Shown one piece after another: positions 43,088 through 50,523 of a DNA stretch of 64,000 nt. Within the stretch, counting starts at the first letter, position 1, and every line of letters starts with the position of its first letter. The notes under the pieces were generated by a model. That model made no database searches and was not told where the DNA came from. It saw only the letters and a list, made by a program, of their open reading frames with translations. This DNA is from Natrinema sp031626495 (GTDB lineage Archaea; Halobacteriota; Halobacteria; Halobacteriales; Natrialbaceae). The position numbers were made by a program, and so were the translations under genes. The stretch spans positions 124,001 through 188,000 of the forward strand of contig NZ_JAMQOJ010000006.1 of the NCBI RefSeq assembly GCF_031626495.1, in the 5' to 3' direction.

Positions 43088-43213
43088 GTGGCGACTCGCA
43101 AAAACATCTCCATTCGCGACGACCAAGAGGAGTGGATTCAGGATAACCACCTGAATCTCTCTTCGTTCGTCCAAGAGAAACTGGACGAACTTATCGAGGA
43201 ACGAGAGTCATAG
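43088..43213 (+). CDS. Tiny RHH protein fused tightly to tnpB
   Basis: A 41-residue protein with GTG start: ATRKNISIRDDQEEWIQDNH, then LNLSSFVQEKLDELIEERES. The beta segment KNISIRDDQ and two helices with L-S-S-F-V-Q are a textbook ribbon-helix-helix DNA-binding fold (CopG/MetJ). Its TAG is followed at once by the tnpB ATG with no gap, so the two are translated from one mRNA. TATGTGTATTTTGTGTATAG before it (43063-43082) is a promoter and perhaps an operator with TGTGTAT repeats. Confidence 0.75.
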   Translation: MATRKNISIRDDQEEWIQDNHLNLSSFVQEKLDELIEERES

Positions 43214-44440
43214 ATGCACTACAACTACAAGTATCGACTCGACCCACCGGAAGCCCTCACCGAGACGCTTCTGCACCACGTGGATACTTGTAGGCAACTC
43301 TACAACCACGTTCTCCACCTGCTCAACGAGGCAGACGACATTCCCGCCCGCTACGAGGTACAGGGCACACTCCCCGACCTCAAATCGTGGTGGGTCGACC
43401 TGACCGACGTTCACTCGAAGGTATTGCAGATGGTCGTCAAGCGTGTCTACGACAATCTCTCCACGCTCAAAGCGCAGAAGGAGAATGGACGTGCCGTGGG
43501 GATGCTCAAGTGGAAACCGCCTCGGGAGTATCGATCGCTCACCTACAACCAGTCCGGCTTCAAACTCAAGAATACGAGTGGTCGGCCTACGCTGTGGTTA
43601 AGCAAAATCGGTGAAATTCCGATTCACCTTCACCGAGACATCCCCGAGAACGCGACCATCAAACAGGTCACGGTCAAGCAGGAACCGACAGGTGAGTGGT
43701 ACGCCGCGTTCGGTATTGACGTGGACGAAGCCACGCCTGAGAAACCGGAGACACCCGAGAAGGTCGTCGGGATTGACGTAGGTATCCTGAAGTACGCCCA
43801 CGACACCGATGGATACGCCATCGAGAGTCCCGACTTCAGCGACGAGCGCGAAAGGTTGGAACGCGCACAGCGCGACCTCTCGCGGAAACAACACGGCTCT
43901 GCGAATTGGGAGAAACAGCGCCAGGTCGTGGCCGAACGTTACGCCGAGTTGAAGAACAAGCGCCGTGACTTCCTCCACAAACTCTCGAACTACTACGCCC
44001 GCGAATACGACCTCGTGGCCGTAGAGAATTTGGACGCGAAGGGCTTGGTCGAACTACCGGGCAACTCCCGCAACCGTGCGGGCGCGGCGTGGGGAACGTT
44101 CCGTCGGATGCTCGAATACAAGTGCGAACGCGAAGGGACGCACTTCGTCGCGGTGAATCCCCGTGGAACGACGAAAGAGTGTGCGTTCTGCGGAGTTTCG
44201 ACTGACAAGCCGCTGTGGGTGCGCGAACATTCATGTCCGTCGTGTGGGTTCGAGGTGGACCGGGACGCGAACGCGGCGTGGAACATCCTTTCTCGCGGTA
44301 TCAGGAAGCGGTTAGGAGCGGGACGCTCCGAATCAACGCCTGTGGAGACTGCGCTCCCTGTGGATACCTCAGTATCTGCAAAGCGCGTCGTGGAAACAGG
44401 AAGCCCCACCCTCAAGCGCGAGCCGTCAGGCGAGCGGTAG
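43214..44440 (+). CDS. tnpB: TnpB RNA-guided nuclease, intact RuvC site
   Basis: A 408-residue TnpB. N-terminal wedge/REC start MHYNYKYRLDPPEAL. RuvC: Asp188 in VVGIDVGILKY, Glu271 in LVAVENLDAKG, zinc ribbon CAFC (323-326) and CPSC (341-344), Asp351 in VDRDANAAWN. All catalytic residues are present. Highly similar along the length to the tnpB at 48101 (for example HFVAVNPRGTTKECA), but clearly diverged. The last 40 residues overlap the right-end RNA. The downstream ATG at 43214 follows the RHH stop directly. Confidence 0.95.
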   Translation: MHYNYKYRLDPPEALTETLLHHVDTCRQLYNHVLHLLNEADDIPARYEVQGTLPDLKSWWVDLTDVHSKVLQMVVKRVYDNLSTLKAQKENGRAVGMLKWKPPREYRSLTYNQSGFKLKNTSGRPTLWLSKIGEIPIHLHRDIPENATIKQVTVKQEPTGEWYAAFGIDVDEATPEKPETPEKVVGIDVGILKYAHDTDGYAIESPDFSDERERLERAQRDLSRKQHGSANWEKQRQVVAERYAELKNKRRDFLHKLSNYYAREYDLVAVENLDAKGLVELPGNSRNRAGAAWGTFRRMLEYKCEREGTHFVAVNPRGTTKECAFCGVSTDKPLWVREHSCPSCGFEVDRDANAAWNILSRGIRKRLGAGRSESTPVETALPVDTSVSAKRVVETGSPTLKREPSGER

Positions 44441-44455
44441 GGTGGGGTAGTTCAC
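44401..44455 (+). ncRNA. Predicted guide-RNA scaffold end of the 43-kb element
   Basis: Stem CCCCACCCT (44404-44412) pairs with AGGGTGGGG (44439-44447), with a GC-rich loop that can form an inner hairpin. GTAGTTCAC follows. Compared with the 49.3-kb copy the fourth base pair changed from C-G to T-A on both sides, a compensatory change supporting an RNA structure. The guide would begin at 44456. Confidence 0.6.
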
Positions 44456-45125
44456 TAGTGCAAGCAAATAGGGGCGCTGATGACGTGTGATTCGTCCGGA
44501 CAAGAGATCGAGGGGAAACGGTTGTATACCGCAAGCGAGGGGACAACAGCGGCCTCGATGTCTATCACCCGCGTTGCCTCCAGAGAGAAGAGTGACTGCA
44601 CGGTGTCACTACCGCTGAACTCCGCCGCTTTTGAAGGCGACGGGGGATGTCGGTGTCTGGTCCAATCGCTTCTCTTCCCGTACGCAATGCCTCGAGCTAC
44701 GTCGGTATCGGCCGCGCAACTCGACTCCAGCGATACTCTGAGTCTGTTTCCGCGGGTGAGCGACACCGTCGTACGGCCCGCCACCGGCGCTGAATCGGCC
44801 TGCGACGCGGTCAGGCACGGATGGCAAGGATGGTCGTGCGGCTCTAGCAGTCTGTCTAGTCCTCCGCCGTGATGTACTCATCACGGACCGGACATAGATC
44901 TGCCTGCCACGAGACAGTGAGCCAGACGGCACGTTCGGAGCCGCGATCGGGCGGTACACGCGTCGGCGCCTCGGCTAGGCCTGTGCGCCGTCCTCTGGAC
45001 CCTGTTTCGAACGGATTTCGAGGGGCGATTCCCGGCCGTGGAAAGGTGTCGGTTCCGGACACGGTCGGAGCCAGCGGTGACCCGCAACACGAACGTTTAC
45101 CATCGACATCGTGCAACTTTGAGCT
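44456..45125. other. Gene-free stretch
   Basis: A minus-strand segment (44480-44620) has coding-like words (FSLEATRVIDIEAAVVPSLA) without start or family. Otherwise nothing supportable. The part before 45126 has no clear ribosome binding site, in keeping with a leaderless GTG start. Confidence 0.35.
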
Positions 45126-45692
45126 GTGATCGCAACGGCCGCAGAGGGCCTTCTTTTCAGTTCCGAGCTTTTGCCGCGTGCCTCCGAGAGCGCTCACGCC
45201 GTCATCAAGAGCGCGACGGGGTGGCCCGGCCTCGGGATCGTCTTCGTCTACTCGTTTCTGATCGCGTTCGCGTTACCCGGTCCGAGCGAGGTCGTCCTCG
45301 TTGCACCTCTCGACCTCGGGATCCCGCTCTGGGTGCGCTTCGGCCTCGTCATGGGCGTCAGCGCGGTGGGGAAAACCGTCGGGAGTCTCGTCGCCTTTCA
45401 CCTGGGTCAAGAGGCAAAGCAGGCAGGGCCGATCGTTCGCTCGCTCCGCCGCTCTCGGTTCGACGTCATCGAGTGGTCAGAGAGACGAACGGTGAAAGTG
45501 GCGCGTCGATACGGATACGGTGGCTTAGCACTCGCGCTGTGTGTGCCGTTCTTCCCCGATACGCTCTCGATCTACGCGTTCGCCGTTCTCGAGGAGGATT
45601 ATCTGAAGTTCGCTGTTGCGACGTTTCTCGGTAGTCTCGGACGGCTTACGCTCGTACTTACGATCTTCGGAAGCGCGGCGACGATCGTGTAA
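45126..45692 (+). CDS. VTT-domain (DedA/YqaA-like) membrane protein
   Basis: A 188-residue integral membrane protein with the VTT/SNARE-associated core: GLGIVFVYSFLIAFALPGPS, then EVVLVAPL, VGKTVGSLVAFHLGQEAKQ, GLALALCVPFFPDTLSIYAF and KFAVATFLGSLGRLTLVLTI. The E-(V)-x-L-P-x-P and G-x3-G-x3-A/F-x-L-G patterns match YqaA-like proteins, which take part in lipid scrambling or membrane homeostasis. GTG start. Confidence 0.85.
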   Translation: MIATAAEGLLFSSELLPRASESAHAVIKSATGWPGLGIVFVYSFLIAFALPGPSEVVLVAPLDLGIPLWVRFGLVMGVSAVGKTVGSLVAFHLGQEAKQAGPIVRSLRRSRFDVIEWSERRTVKVARRYGYGGLALALCVPFFPDTLSIYAFAVLEEDYLKFAVATFLGSLGRLTLVLTIFGSAATIV

Positions 45693-45880
45693 GGACGGGA
45701 ATTCGCTCGCTGCGTTCTGAACGTTGCGATAGAGTAGTCGCCTCGCGTAGGATGTCACCCGCAGGTACTACGATTGCACGTGGCCGATCAATGGGTCATC
45801 GCGGATGCCGATGGGCCGAAACAATACCCCCACTCGCGGTCGGCGCTTCTGCGCGGACTTCTTCTCGGCGAGCGGGGTAG

Positions 45881-45922
45881 TTAACCAACGCCAGCTCGAA
45901 TACCCCAACCGCTGTTGGTTAA
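45881..45922. repeat. Perfect 9-bp inverted repeat with 24-base loop
   Basis: Arms TTAACCAAC (45881-45889) and GTTGGTTAA (45914-45922). It lies about 130 bases before the ornithine cyclodeaminase gene and 190 after the VTT gene. Could be a regulator binding site, a stem-loop, or the trace of an element. The remaining sequence between the two genes shows nothing more. Confidence 0.4.
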
Positions 45923-46052
45923 TCTCACACGTTGCCATTCAGAATACTTCACCAGGTGATCCAGATCGATAGCGCATACCTCCGTAGTATCGGATCCCTC
46001 CAAGCGGTGCTGTCATGCGGCTTTTTTTACGTCGCACGCGATATCCAGATGT

Positions 46053-47057
46053 GTGACAGACGCGTTATTTATCACCAGCGACGGGACTGACGGACTCGCG
46101 ACGCCGGCCGAATACGTCGATGTCGTCCGCGACGGCTACCGCCAGCGCGGCGAGGGCGCGCCGGCGCTACCGCGACAGACCCTCCACCACGAGAGTCCCG
46201 ACGGGGAACTCACGCACTACTCGGCCATCCTCCCCGAGACGGGCGCGATGGGCGGCTACATGTACACGTTGGGCTTTGCCGGGCCCAACGCCTGGTTCGT
46301 GACGCCGGTGTTCGACGCCGAGAGCGGCGAACCCCTCGCGCTTATCGACGGGGCGAGCATGAACCCGTTCAAGACCGGCGCGGCCGGTGCCGTCGCCGTC
46401 GACGCGCTCGCACGAGACGACGCGAGCACCGTCGGACTCATCGGTAGCGGCGCGCAGGCCCGCGGACAGCTCCACGCCACCGCGACCGTCCGCGACCTCG
46501 AGTCAGTCCGCGTCTTCTCGCCGACTCCCGATAACCGGGCGGCGTTCGCTGCGGAGTTCGACGATCACCTCGAGGCGGCAGTCGAGTCGGTCGACTCGAG
46601 TGCGGCCGCTGTCTCGGGCGCGGACGTCGTAATCACGGCGACGACGGCCGCCGATCCGGTGTTCGATGGCGACGACCTCCAGCCCGGGACGCACGTGACG
46701 GCGATGGGACAACATACGCCCGATCGGCGTGAACTCGATACGACCACTATCGAACGATCGACGTACGTCCCCGACCTCCGCGCCCGTGTGATACAGGACG
46801 CGGGATCCTACCTCGCAGCGCTCGAGGCGGGCGTTATCGACGAGGACCACGTCCACGCCGAACTCGGCGAGGTGGTCGCGGGGGTTGCCTCCGGGCGGAC
46901 GAGCGATGACGAGATCACGGTCTTCGACAGCGGCGGAACCGGGATCGAAACGGTCGCAGCCGCCCACATGCTATACGAGAAAGCACGGGCGGAGGGACTC
47001 GGGAGCGAGATCCCGATCGCGCCCGCCAGCGAGGCCCTGACCGGCCGGCTTCCGTAG
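46053..47057 (+). CDS. Ornithine cyclodeaminase / mu-crystallin family protein
   Basis: A 334-residue NAD(P)-binding protein of the ornithine cyclodeaminase family. The catalytic N-terminal part has GGYMYTLGF and ALIDGASMNPFKTGAAGAVA; the Rossmann part has VGLIGSGAQARGQLHA (G-x-G-x2-A) and ITATTAADPVFDG, then HVTAMGQHTPDRREL. Family members deaminate ornithine to proline or act as imino-acid reductases or alanine dehydrogenases; sequence alone does not decide. GTG start with ATATCCAG upstream. A relic of the 3' end of a second copy occurs at 59615-59670. Confidence 0.9.
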   Translation: MTDALFITSDGTDGLATPAEYVDVVRDGYRQRGEGAPALPRQTLHHESPDGELTHYSAILPETGAMGGYMYTLGFAGPNAWFVTPVFDAESGEPLALIDGASMNPFKTGAAGAVAVDALARDDASTVGLIGSGAQARGQLHATATVRDLESVRVFSPTPDNRAAFAAEFDDHLEAAVESVDSSAAAVSGADVVITATTAADPVFDGDDLQPGTHVTAMGQHTPDRRELDTTTIERSTYVPDLRARVIQDAGSYLAALEAGVIDEDHVHAELGEVVAGVASGRTSDDEITVFDSGGTGIETVAAAHMLYEKARAEGLGSEIPIAPASEALTGRLP

Positions 47058-47212
47058 GCCGGCCGGGACGCGCTTTTCGACCGGGCAGACGCGAGCCGCC
47101 CGTCAGTCGGCGATGGAACCGACAACGATCGTTCGGTGACTCAGTTTCGTGGCGCTCTCTCGTCGTGAGCACCGCCGAATTAGTTAAATAGCATTATGGT
47201 ATTTGGTAACAC

Positions 47213-47398
47213 ATGCCAAGTTGCAGTGAGTGTGGCGAGCACGTCACGCGAGATTACGTCCGGGTCTTCGGCGTCGACGGTGCGGTCCACGGCTGCCCGA
47301 CCTGTTCGACGTACCGCGACCTCCATGGCGGGACTGGTGGCGACCAGCCGACCAAGTCCGCGCAGCAGTCCGCGCGCCCGCGCTATCCCGCCCAGTGA
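47213..47398 (+). CDS. DUF7563-type small zinc-finger protein
   Basis: A 61-residue protein: MPSCSECGEHVTRDYVRVFG, VHGCPTCSTYRDL. Four cysteines (4, 7, 28, 31) form the zinc site, with the T-x-D-Y/F-x-R-V-F-G motif of DUF7563. A short unstructured tail follows. Function unknown. An AT-rich segment with TATGGTATTTGG precedes the ATG. Confidence 0.87.
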   Translation: MPSCSECGEHVTRDYVRVFGVDGAVHGCPTCSTYRDLHGGTGGDQPTKSAQQSARPRYPAQ

Positions 47399-47694
47399 GC
47401 CGCCACGCGGTCGAGGTGCCAAGAAGCGGCGGGGCCGAGAACGTCCGATGTCTCAGCGTCACGGCGAGCGACATCCCGACAGGCGCAGTACCCGGACCCT
47501 GAGCCCGAAATCGCGTAGTTAGCTGAACTGAGGTGCTAAGCCCTCTTCCTCAGCGAGCGCCGACCGAAAGGAAGGCGCGAGCAGGGAGGGGATACAGCGC
47601 CGCACAATTCTCATATACGATTCGATGGCTGGCCCACAGGCCCACGCAGTCGCAACGGTTTTGCAGTAGGGTATCATAATATTGATCGAACCCA

Positions 47695-48099
47695 ATGGAA
47701 TACGACCTCGACTCGGAAGCGCACTCGACGTATTCCCTACACTACCACCTGATACTCACCACGAAGTATCGGCGTGGAGTGCTAACCGAGGAACGAACCC
47801 AATTCATTCATGAGGTCATCAGCGGGTTCACGGACAACTACGGTGTCGGACTGACAAACCTCGACGGTGAGGACGACCACGTACACATCCTGTTCCGAGC
47901 GAAACCCACCACGGACCTCGCGAAGTTCATCAACACGGTCAAGGGCGCAACCGCCCGCCGTATCCGCAACGAGTACGCGGACGAACTGAAGACCGAACTG
48001 TGGGGCGACTCGTTCTGGAACGACTCCTACTGTCTCATCTCGACGGGGCAGGTGTCACTGGATGTGCTGAAACAGTACATCGAGAACCAACGCGAATAG
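47695..48099 (+). CDS. tnpA: TnpA, Y1 (HUH) transposase
   Basis: A 134-residue IS200/IS605 single-strand transposase. HUH motif in DDHVHILF (His62, His64) and the catalytic tyrosine at about 128 in LDVLKQYIENQ. It cuts and joins single-stranded element ends at the terminal hairpins. Its TAG ends one base before the ATG of tnpB. Confidence 0.95.
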   Translation: MEYDLDSEAHSTYSLHYHLILTTKYRRGVLTEERTQFIHEVISGFTDNYGVGLTNLDGEDDHVHILFRAKPTTDLAKFINTVKGATARRIRNEYADELKTELWGDSFWNDSYCLISTGQVSLDVLKQYIENQRE

Positions 48100-48100
48100 A

Positions 48101-49342
48101 ATGTACTACGCCTACAAATACCGTCTCAAGCCGTCCGACGCCCACCGTGAGGAGTTGGACCGCCACCGAGACATTTGTAGGCAACTGTACAATCACGCGC
48201 TCTATCGCCTCAACGAGTACCAAGAGAACCACGGCGAACTACCGTCCATGACTACACTTCGGTCGGAGCTACCCGACCTCAAGACGTGGTGGGACGGCCT
48301 CTCGGACGTGTATTCGAAGGTTCTCCAAACCGTTGTGGAACGGCTGTTCGACAACCTCAAAGGCCTCTCCAAACTCAAGGAGAACGGCTACGGCGTCGGC
48401 CAACTCACGTGGAAACCGCCACGGGAATTCCGAAGTTTCACCTACAGTCAGTCTGGCTTCAAGCTCGACAAGAAGGGCGGTCAGACTGTGCTGTCGCTCT
48501 CGAAACTCGCGGACATCCCGATTCGGCTCCACCGCACCATCCCCGACGACGCCACACTCAAGCAGGTCACGGTCAAGAAGGAACCGACGGGCGAGTGGTT
48601 CGCCACCTTCGGCGTCCAAATGGACCGTGAACCGCCTGAACTACCCGAGAACCCCAAGAAGTGCGTCGGGATCGACGTGGGGATTCTCACGTATGCTCAC
48701 GACACCGACGGGACGGCGGTCGGGTCGCTCGACCTTTCCGACGAGCGCGAACGCTTGGAACGCGAGCAACGGAAACTCTCGCGGAAGGAACATGGGTCGA
48801 ACAACTACGAGACACAACGGCGTCGGATTGCGGAGTGTCATGCCGACCTCCGACGAAAGCGCCGCGACTTCCTCCACAAGCTCTCGGCGTACTACGCTCG
48901 GGAGTACGACCTCGTAGCGGTCGAAGACTTGAACGTGAAGGGGATGATTGAATCGCCGTCGAACAGCCGCAATACCGCGTCTGCCGCGTGGCGGACGTTC
49001 CTCTCGTTGCTCGAATACAAGTGCGAACGAGAGGGAACGCATTTCGTGGCAGTCAACCCGAGAGGGACGACCAAGGAGTGTGCGTCCTGCGGCGTCTCGA
49101 CAGACAAGCCGTTGTGGGTCCGTGAACACTCCTGTCCCGCCTGCGGGTTTGAGGCGGACAGGGACGCGAACGCGGCGTGGAACATCCTTTCTCGCGGTCT
49201 CGAAGATATAGGAGTGGGATACTCCGAATCAACGCCTGTGGAGACTGCGCTCCCTGTGGATACGCCTGTATCTGCAAAGCGCGTCGTGGAAGCAGGAAGC
49301 CCTACCCTCAAGAAGCGAACGGCGTCAGCCGTGAGCGAGTAG
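48101..49342 (+). CDS. tnpB: TnpB RNA-guided nuclease, intact RuvC site
   Basis: A 413-residue TnpB, sister of that at 43214. RuvC Asp192 in CVGIDVGILTY, Glu275 in LVAVEDLNVKG, zinc ribbon CASC (327-330) and CPAC (345-348), Asp355 in EADRDANAAWN. All catalytic residues kept. The C-terminal tail (SESTPVETALPVDTPVSAKR) is nearly the same as in the sister, even at DNA level, because it doubles as guide-RNA sequence. No RHH gene here; tnpA takes that place. Confidence 0.95.
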   Translation: MYYAYKYRLKPSDAHREELDRHRDICRQLYNHALYRLNEYQENHGELPSMTTLRSELPDLKTWWDGLSDVYSKVLQTVVERLFDNLKGLSKLKENGYGVGQLTWKPPREFRSFTYSQSGFKLDKKGGQTVLSLSKLADIPIRLHRTIPDDATLKQVTVKKEPTGEWFATFGVQMDREPPELPENPKKCVGIDVGILTYAHDTDGTAVGSLDLSDERERLEREQRKLSRKEHGSNNYETQRRRIAECHADLRRKRRDFLHKLSAYYAREYDLVAVEDLNVKGMIESPSNSRNTASAAWRTFLSLLEYKCEREGTHFVAVNPRGTTKECASCGVSTDKPLWVREHSCPACGFEADRDANAAWNILSRGLEDIGVGYSESTPVETALPVDTPVSAKRVVEAGSPTLKKRTASAVSE

Positions 49343-49357
49343 GGTAGGGTAGTTCAC
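49297..49357 (+). ncRNA. Predicted guide-RNA scaffold end of the 47.5-kb element
   Basis: CCCTACCCT (49300-49308) pairs with AGGGTAGGG (49341-49349); the inner GGCGTCAGCCGTGAGC can fold too. GTAGTTCAC is the tip. The guide would begin at 49358 and is antisense to the 3' end of the zinc-ribbon gene 49354-49539. Confidence 0.6.
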
Positions 49358-49539
49358 ACCACGGCCGTGACCCAGTCCGCGGTCACGAACTTGTAGCGGC
49401 AGCCCTCGCAAAGCGGGAGTTCGACGACCTCGTCCGTCGCGAGATAGACGTGGTACTGCCGGACCGGTACCGCGTCGCCACAGTTAGCACACGTCAGGGG
49501 ACTGCTGTCGGGGGTCCGCTGGCGCCGTTGCTGGCTCAT
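49354..49539 (-). CDS. Small zinc-ribbon protein
   Basis: A 61-residue protein. CANC (17-20) and CEGC (44-47) flank a beta hairpin (VRQYHVYLATDEVVELPLCE), a typical zinc ribbon. Family of haloarchaeal small zinc proteins, role unknown. Its TGA stop (49354-49356) lies within the tip of the IS element. The protein ends WVTAVV, so a few native C-terminal residues may have been replaced. Confidence 0.8.
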   Translation of the reverse strand: MSQQRRQRTPDSSPLTCANCGDAVPVRQYHVYLATDEVVELPLCEGCRYKFVTADWVTAVV

Positions 49540-49541
49540 CG

Positions 49542-49694
49542 CTACTTTTCAGTGACCGCGAGGACCTTAGCAGCGGCGACGGTCTGGCCTATATCACGGA
49601 TGGCGAAGTTCCCACGTTCAGGAATCTCGTCCGAGGGAATCCCGTGATCAACGTGCCCGATGATGGCTAAGTTCTGGTGGGGAATGTCGGTCAT
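49542..49694 (-). pseudogene. Miniature EF-1A: both ends joined, middle deleted
   Basis: A 50-residue open frame. MTDIPHQNLAIIGHVDHG is the exact N-terminal start of archaeal elongation factor 1A (up to the glycine of the P-loop). It is followed after a few residues (IPSDEIPERG) by NFAIRDIGQTVAAAKVLAVT and EK, the EF-1A C-terminus. About 370 residues between are gone, and the frame is kept open. The GTPase P-loop lysine and all functional domains are missing, so it cannot be a translation factor. An AATAATTTA box about 35-40 bases before the ATG might be the old promoter. It ends two bases before the zinc-ribbon ATG. Confidence 0.75.
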
Positions 49695-49851
49695 AGCGTT
49701 CCAGTGAGACCTACGTGCTCTGACGCCTAAATTATTGGTAGGTGCTAACAACCCACAAGAGCCGTGCAGTCCTTCCGTAGTGTGCGACCGCGACCGCTCA
49801 AAGCCAGGCCTGACTCCTCTGCCCGGTATTGCAGCGAAACTTCTTAACACT

Positions 49852-49870
49852 TGCATACACGATGCATACA
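49852..49870 (+). promoter_or_regulatory. Direct repeats before vapB, likely operator
   Basis: Two TGCATACA copies at 49852-49859 and 49863-49870, spaced 11 bases start to start (one helix turn). They lie immediately before the vapB ATG at 49872, so a bound VapB or VapBC could block transcription. CTTCTTAACAC upstream may be the TATA region. Confidence 0.45.
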
Positions 49871-49871
49871 T

Positions 49872-50069
49872 ATGGGTACGTCCATCCGCGTCTCGGACGA
49901 GACGAAAGCGAAACTCGATCGTCTCAAGCGCGATGACGAGAGTTTCGACGAGTTGCTCGAGCGGCTGGTTAGTGACGAGGAACCGATCTCCGTTGGTGTG
50001 TGGGATTCAGAGACTGCCGACCGTGCCCGTGACGCTGTCGCCCGCTCTCGAGAGAGCTTCGAGCGATGA
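49872..50069 (+). CDS. vapB: VapB-like antitoxin
   Basis: A 65-residue protein: MGTSIRVSDETKAKLDRLKR, DDESFDELLERLVSDEEPIS, ETADRARDAVARSRESFER. The first part is a DNA-binding beta-helix-helix of the haloarchaeal antitoxin family; the tail should wrap the toxin. Overlaps the toxin gene by four bases (ATGA). Confidence 0.85.
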   Translation: MGTSIRVSDETKAKLDRLKRDDESFDELLERLVSDEEPISVGVWDSETADRARDAVARSRESFER

Positions 50070-50461
50070 CGTTTCTCGACTCCTCGGTCATCATCGATAT
50101 GCTCGAGGGCGTCGACGACACCGTCGAGTACGTCGAATCACAGGACGAACCCTACCTCACATCGTCGATCTGCGTTCACGAGGTTCTCGCAGGCGCCCTC
50201 GGACGCGGTGAGACAGATGTTGCTACAGAACGGCAGCACTTCAGCGGTGTCCGCTCTCTCGAGTTCAACGAGAATCTCGCACTCGAGGCTGCACGATTGC
50301 AAGACGAACTCCTCTCCAAAGGCGAACGGATGGCCGCTCGCGATCTCATGATCGCAGCGGCCGCCCGTTCGACCGGCGATCACCTCGTCGTTGCAGATTC
50401 CGATTTTCGGACGGACGTGCTCGAATCGAAAATGCGCGTAACGAATCTTCGCGAAGACTGA
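50066..50461 (+). CDS. vapC: VapC PIN-domain toxin
   Basis: A 131-residue PIN ribonuclease. Acidic residues: Asp5 in TFLDSSVIID, Glu near 39 in ICVHEVLAG, Asp near 93 in AARDLMIAAAA, Asp near 111 in VVADSDFR. All four are in place, so the toxin should be active. Translated with vapB through the ATGA overlap. Confidence 0.92.
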   Translation: MTFLDSSVIIDMLEGVDDTVEYVESQDEPYLTSSICVHEVLAGALGRGETDVATERQHFSGVRSLEFNENLALEAARLQDELLSKGERMAARDLMIAAAARSTGDHLVVADSDFRTDVLESKMRVTNLRED

Positions 50462-50523
50462 GCCCTGGTCGCGAACACGGTCCTCGAGATGGAGTGCACC
50501 GAGGAACGGAATCTCAGTGGATG

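Larger units (their letters stand above)
42853..44455 (+). mobile_element. IS1341-type element: RHH gene plus tnpB
   Basis: The left end begins near TTTAACTGGAATTAG, then GCGCTAAGTCCCCTTCCTCA and GGAGGGGATACAGCG, shared with the element at 47.5 kb. A block CCCACAGGCCCACGCAATCG (43026-43050 region) is also shared. It contains an RHH gene and tnpB with no tnpA. The right end is the hairpin at 44404-44447 with TTCAC tip (44451-44455). The tnpA of the 47.7-kb element could mobilise it. Confidence 0.75.
47516..49357 (+). mobile_element. Complete IS200/IS605 element with tnpA and tnpB
   Basis: Left end TTAGCTGAACTGAGGTGC and AAGCCCTCTTCCTCA with GGAGGGGATACAGCG, then the shared block CCCACAGGCCCACGCAGTCG. 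Genes tnpA and tnpB follow one base apart. The right-end hairpin (49300-49349) and TTCAC tip (49353-49357) close it. All parts look intact, so it may be active and could also move the tnpA-less relative at 42.85 kb. Confidence 0.85.
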
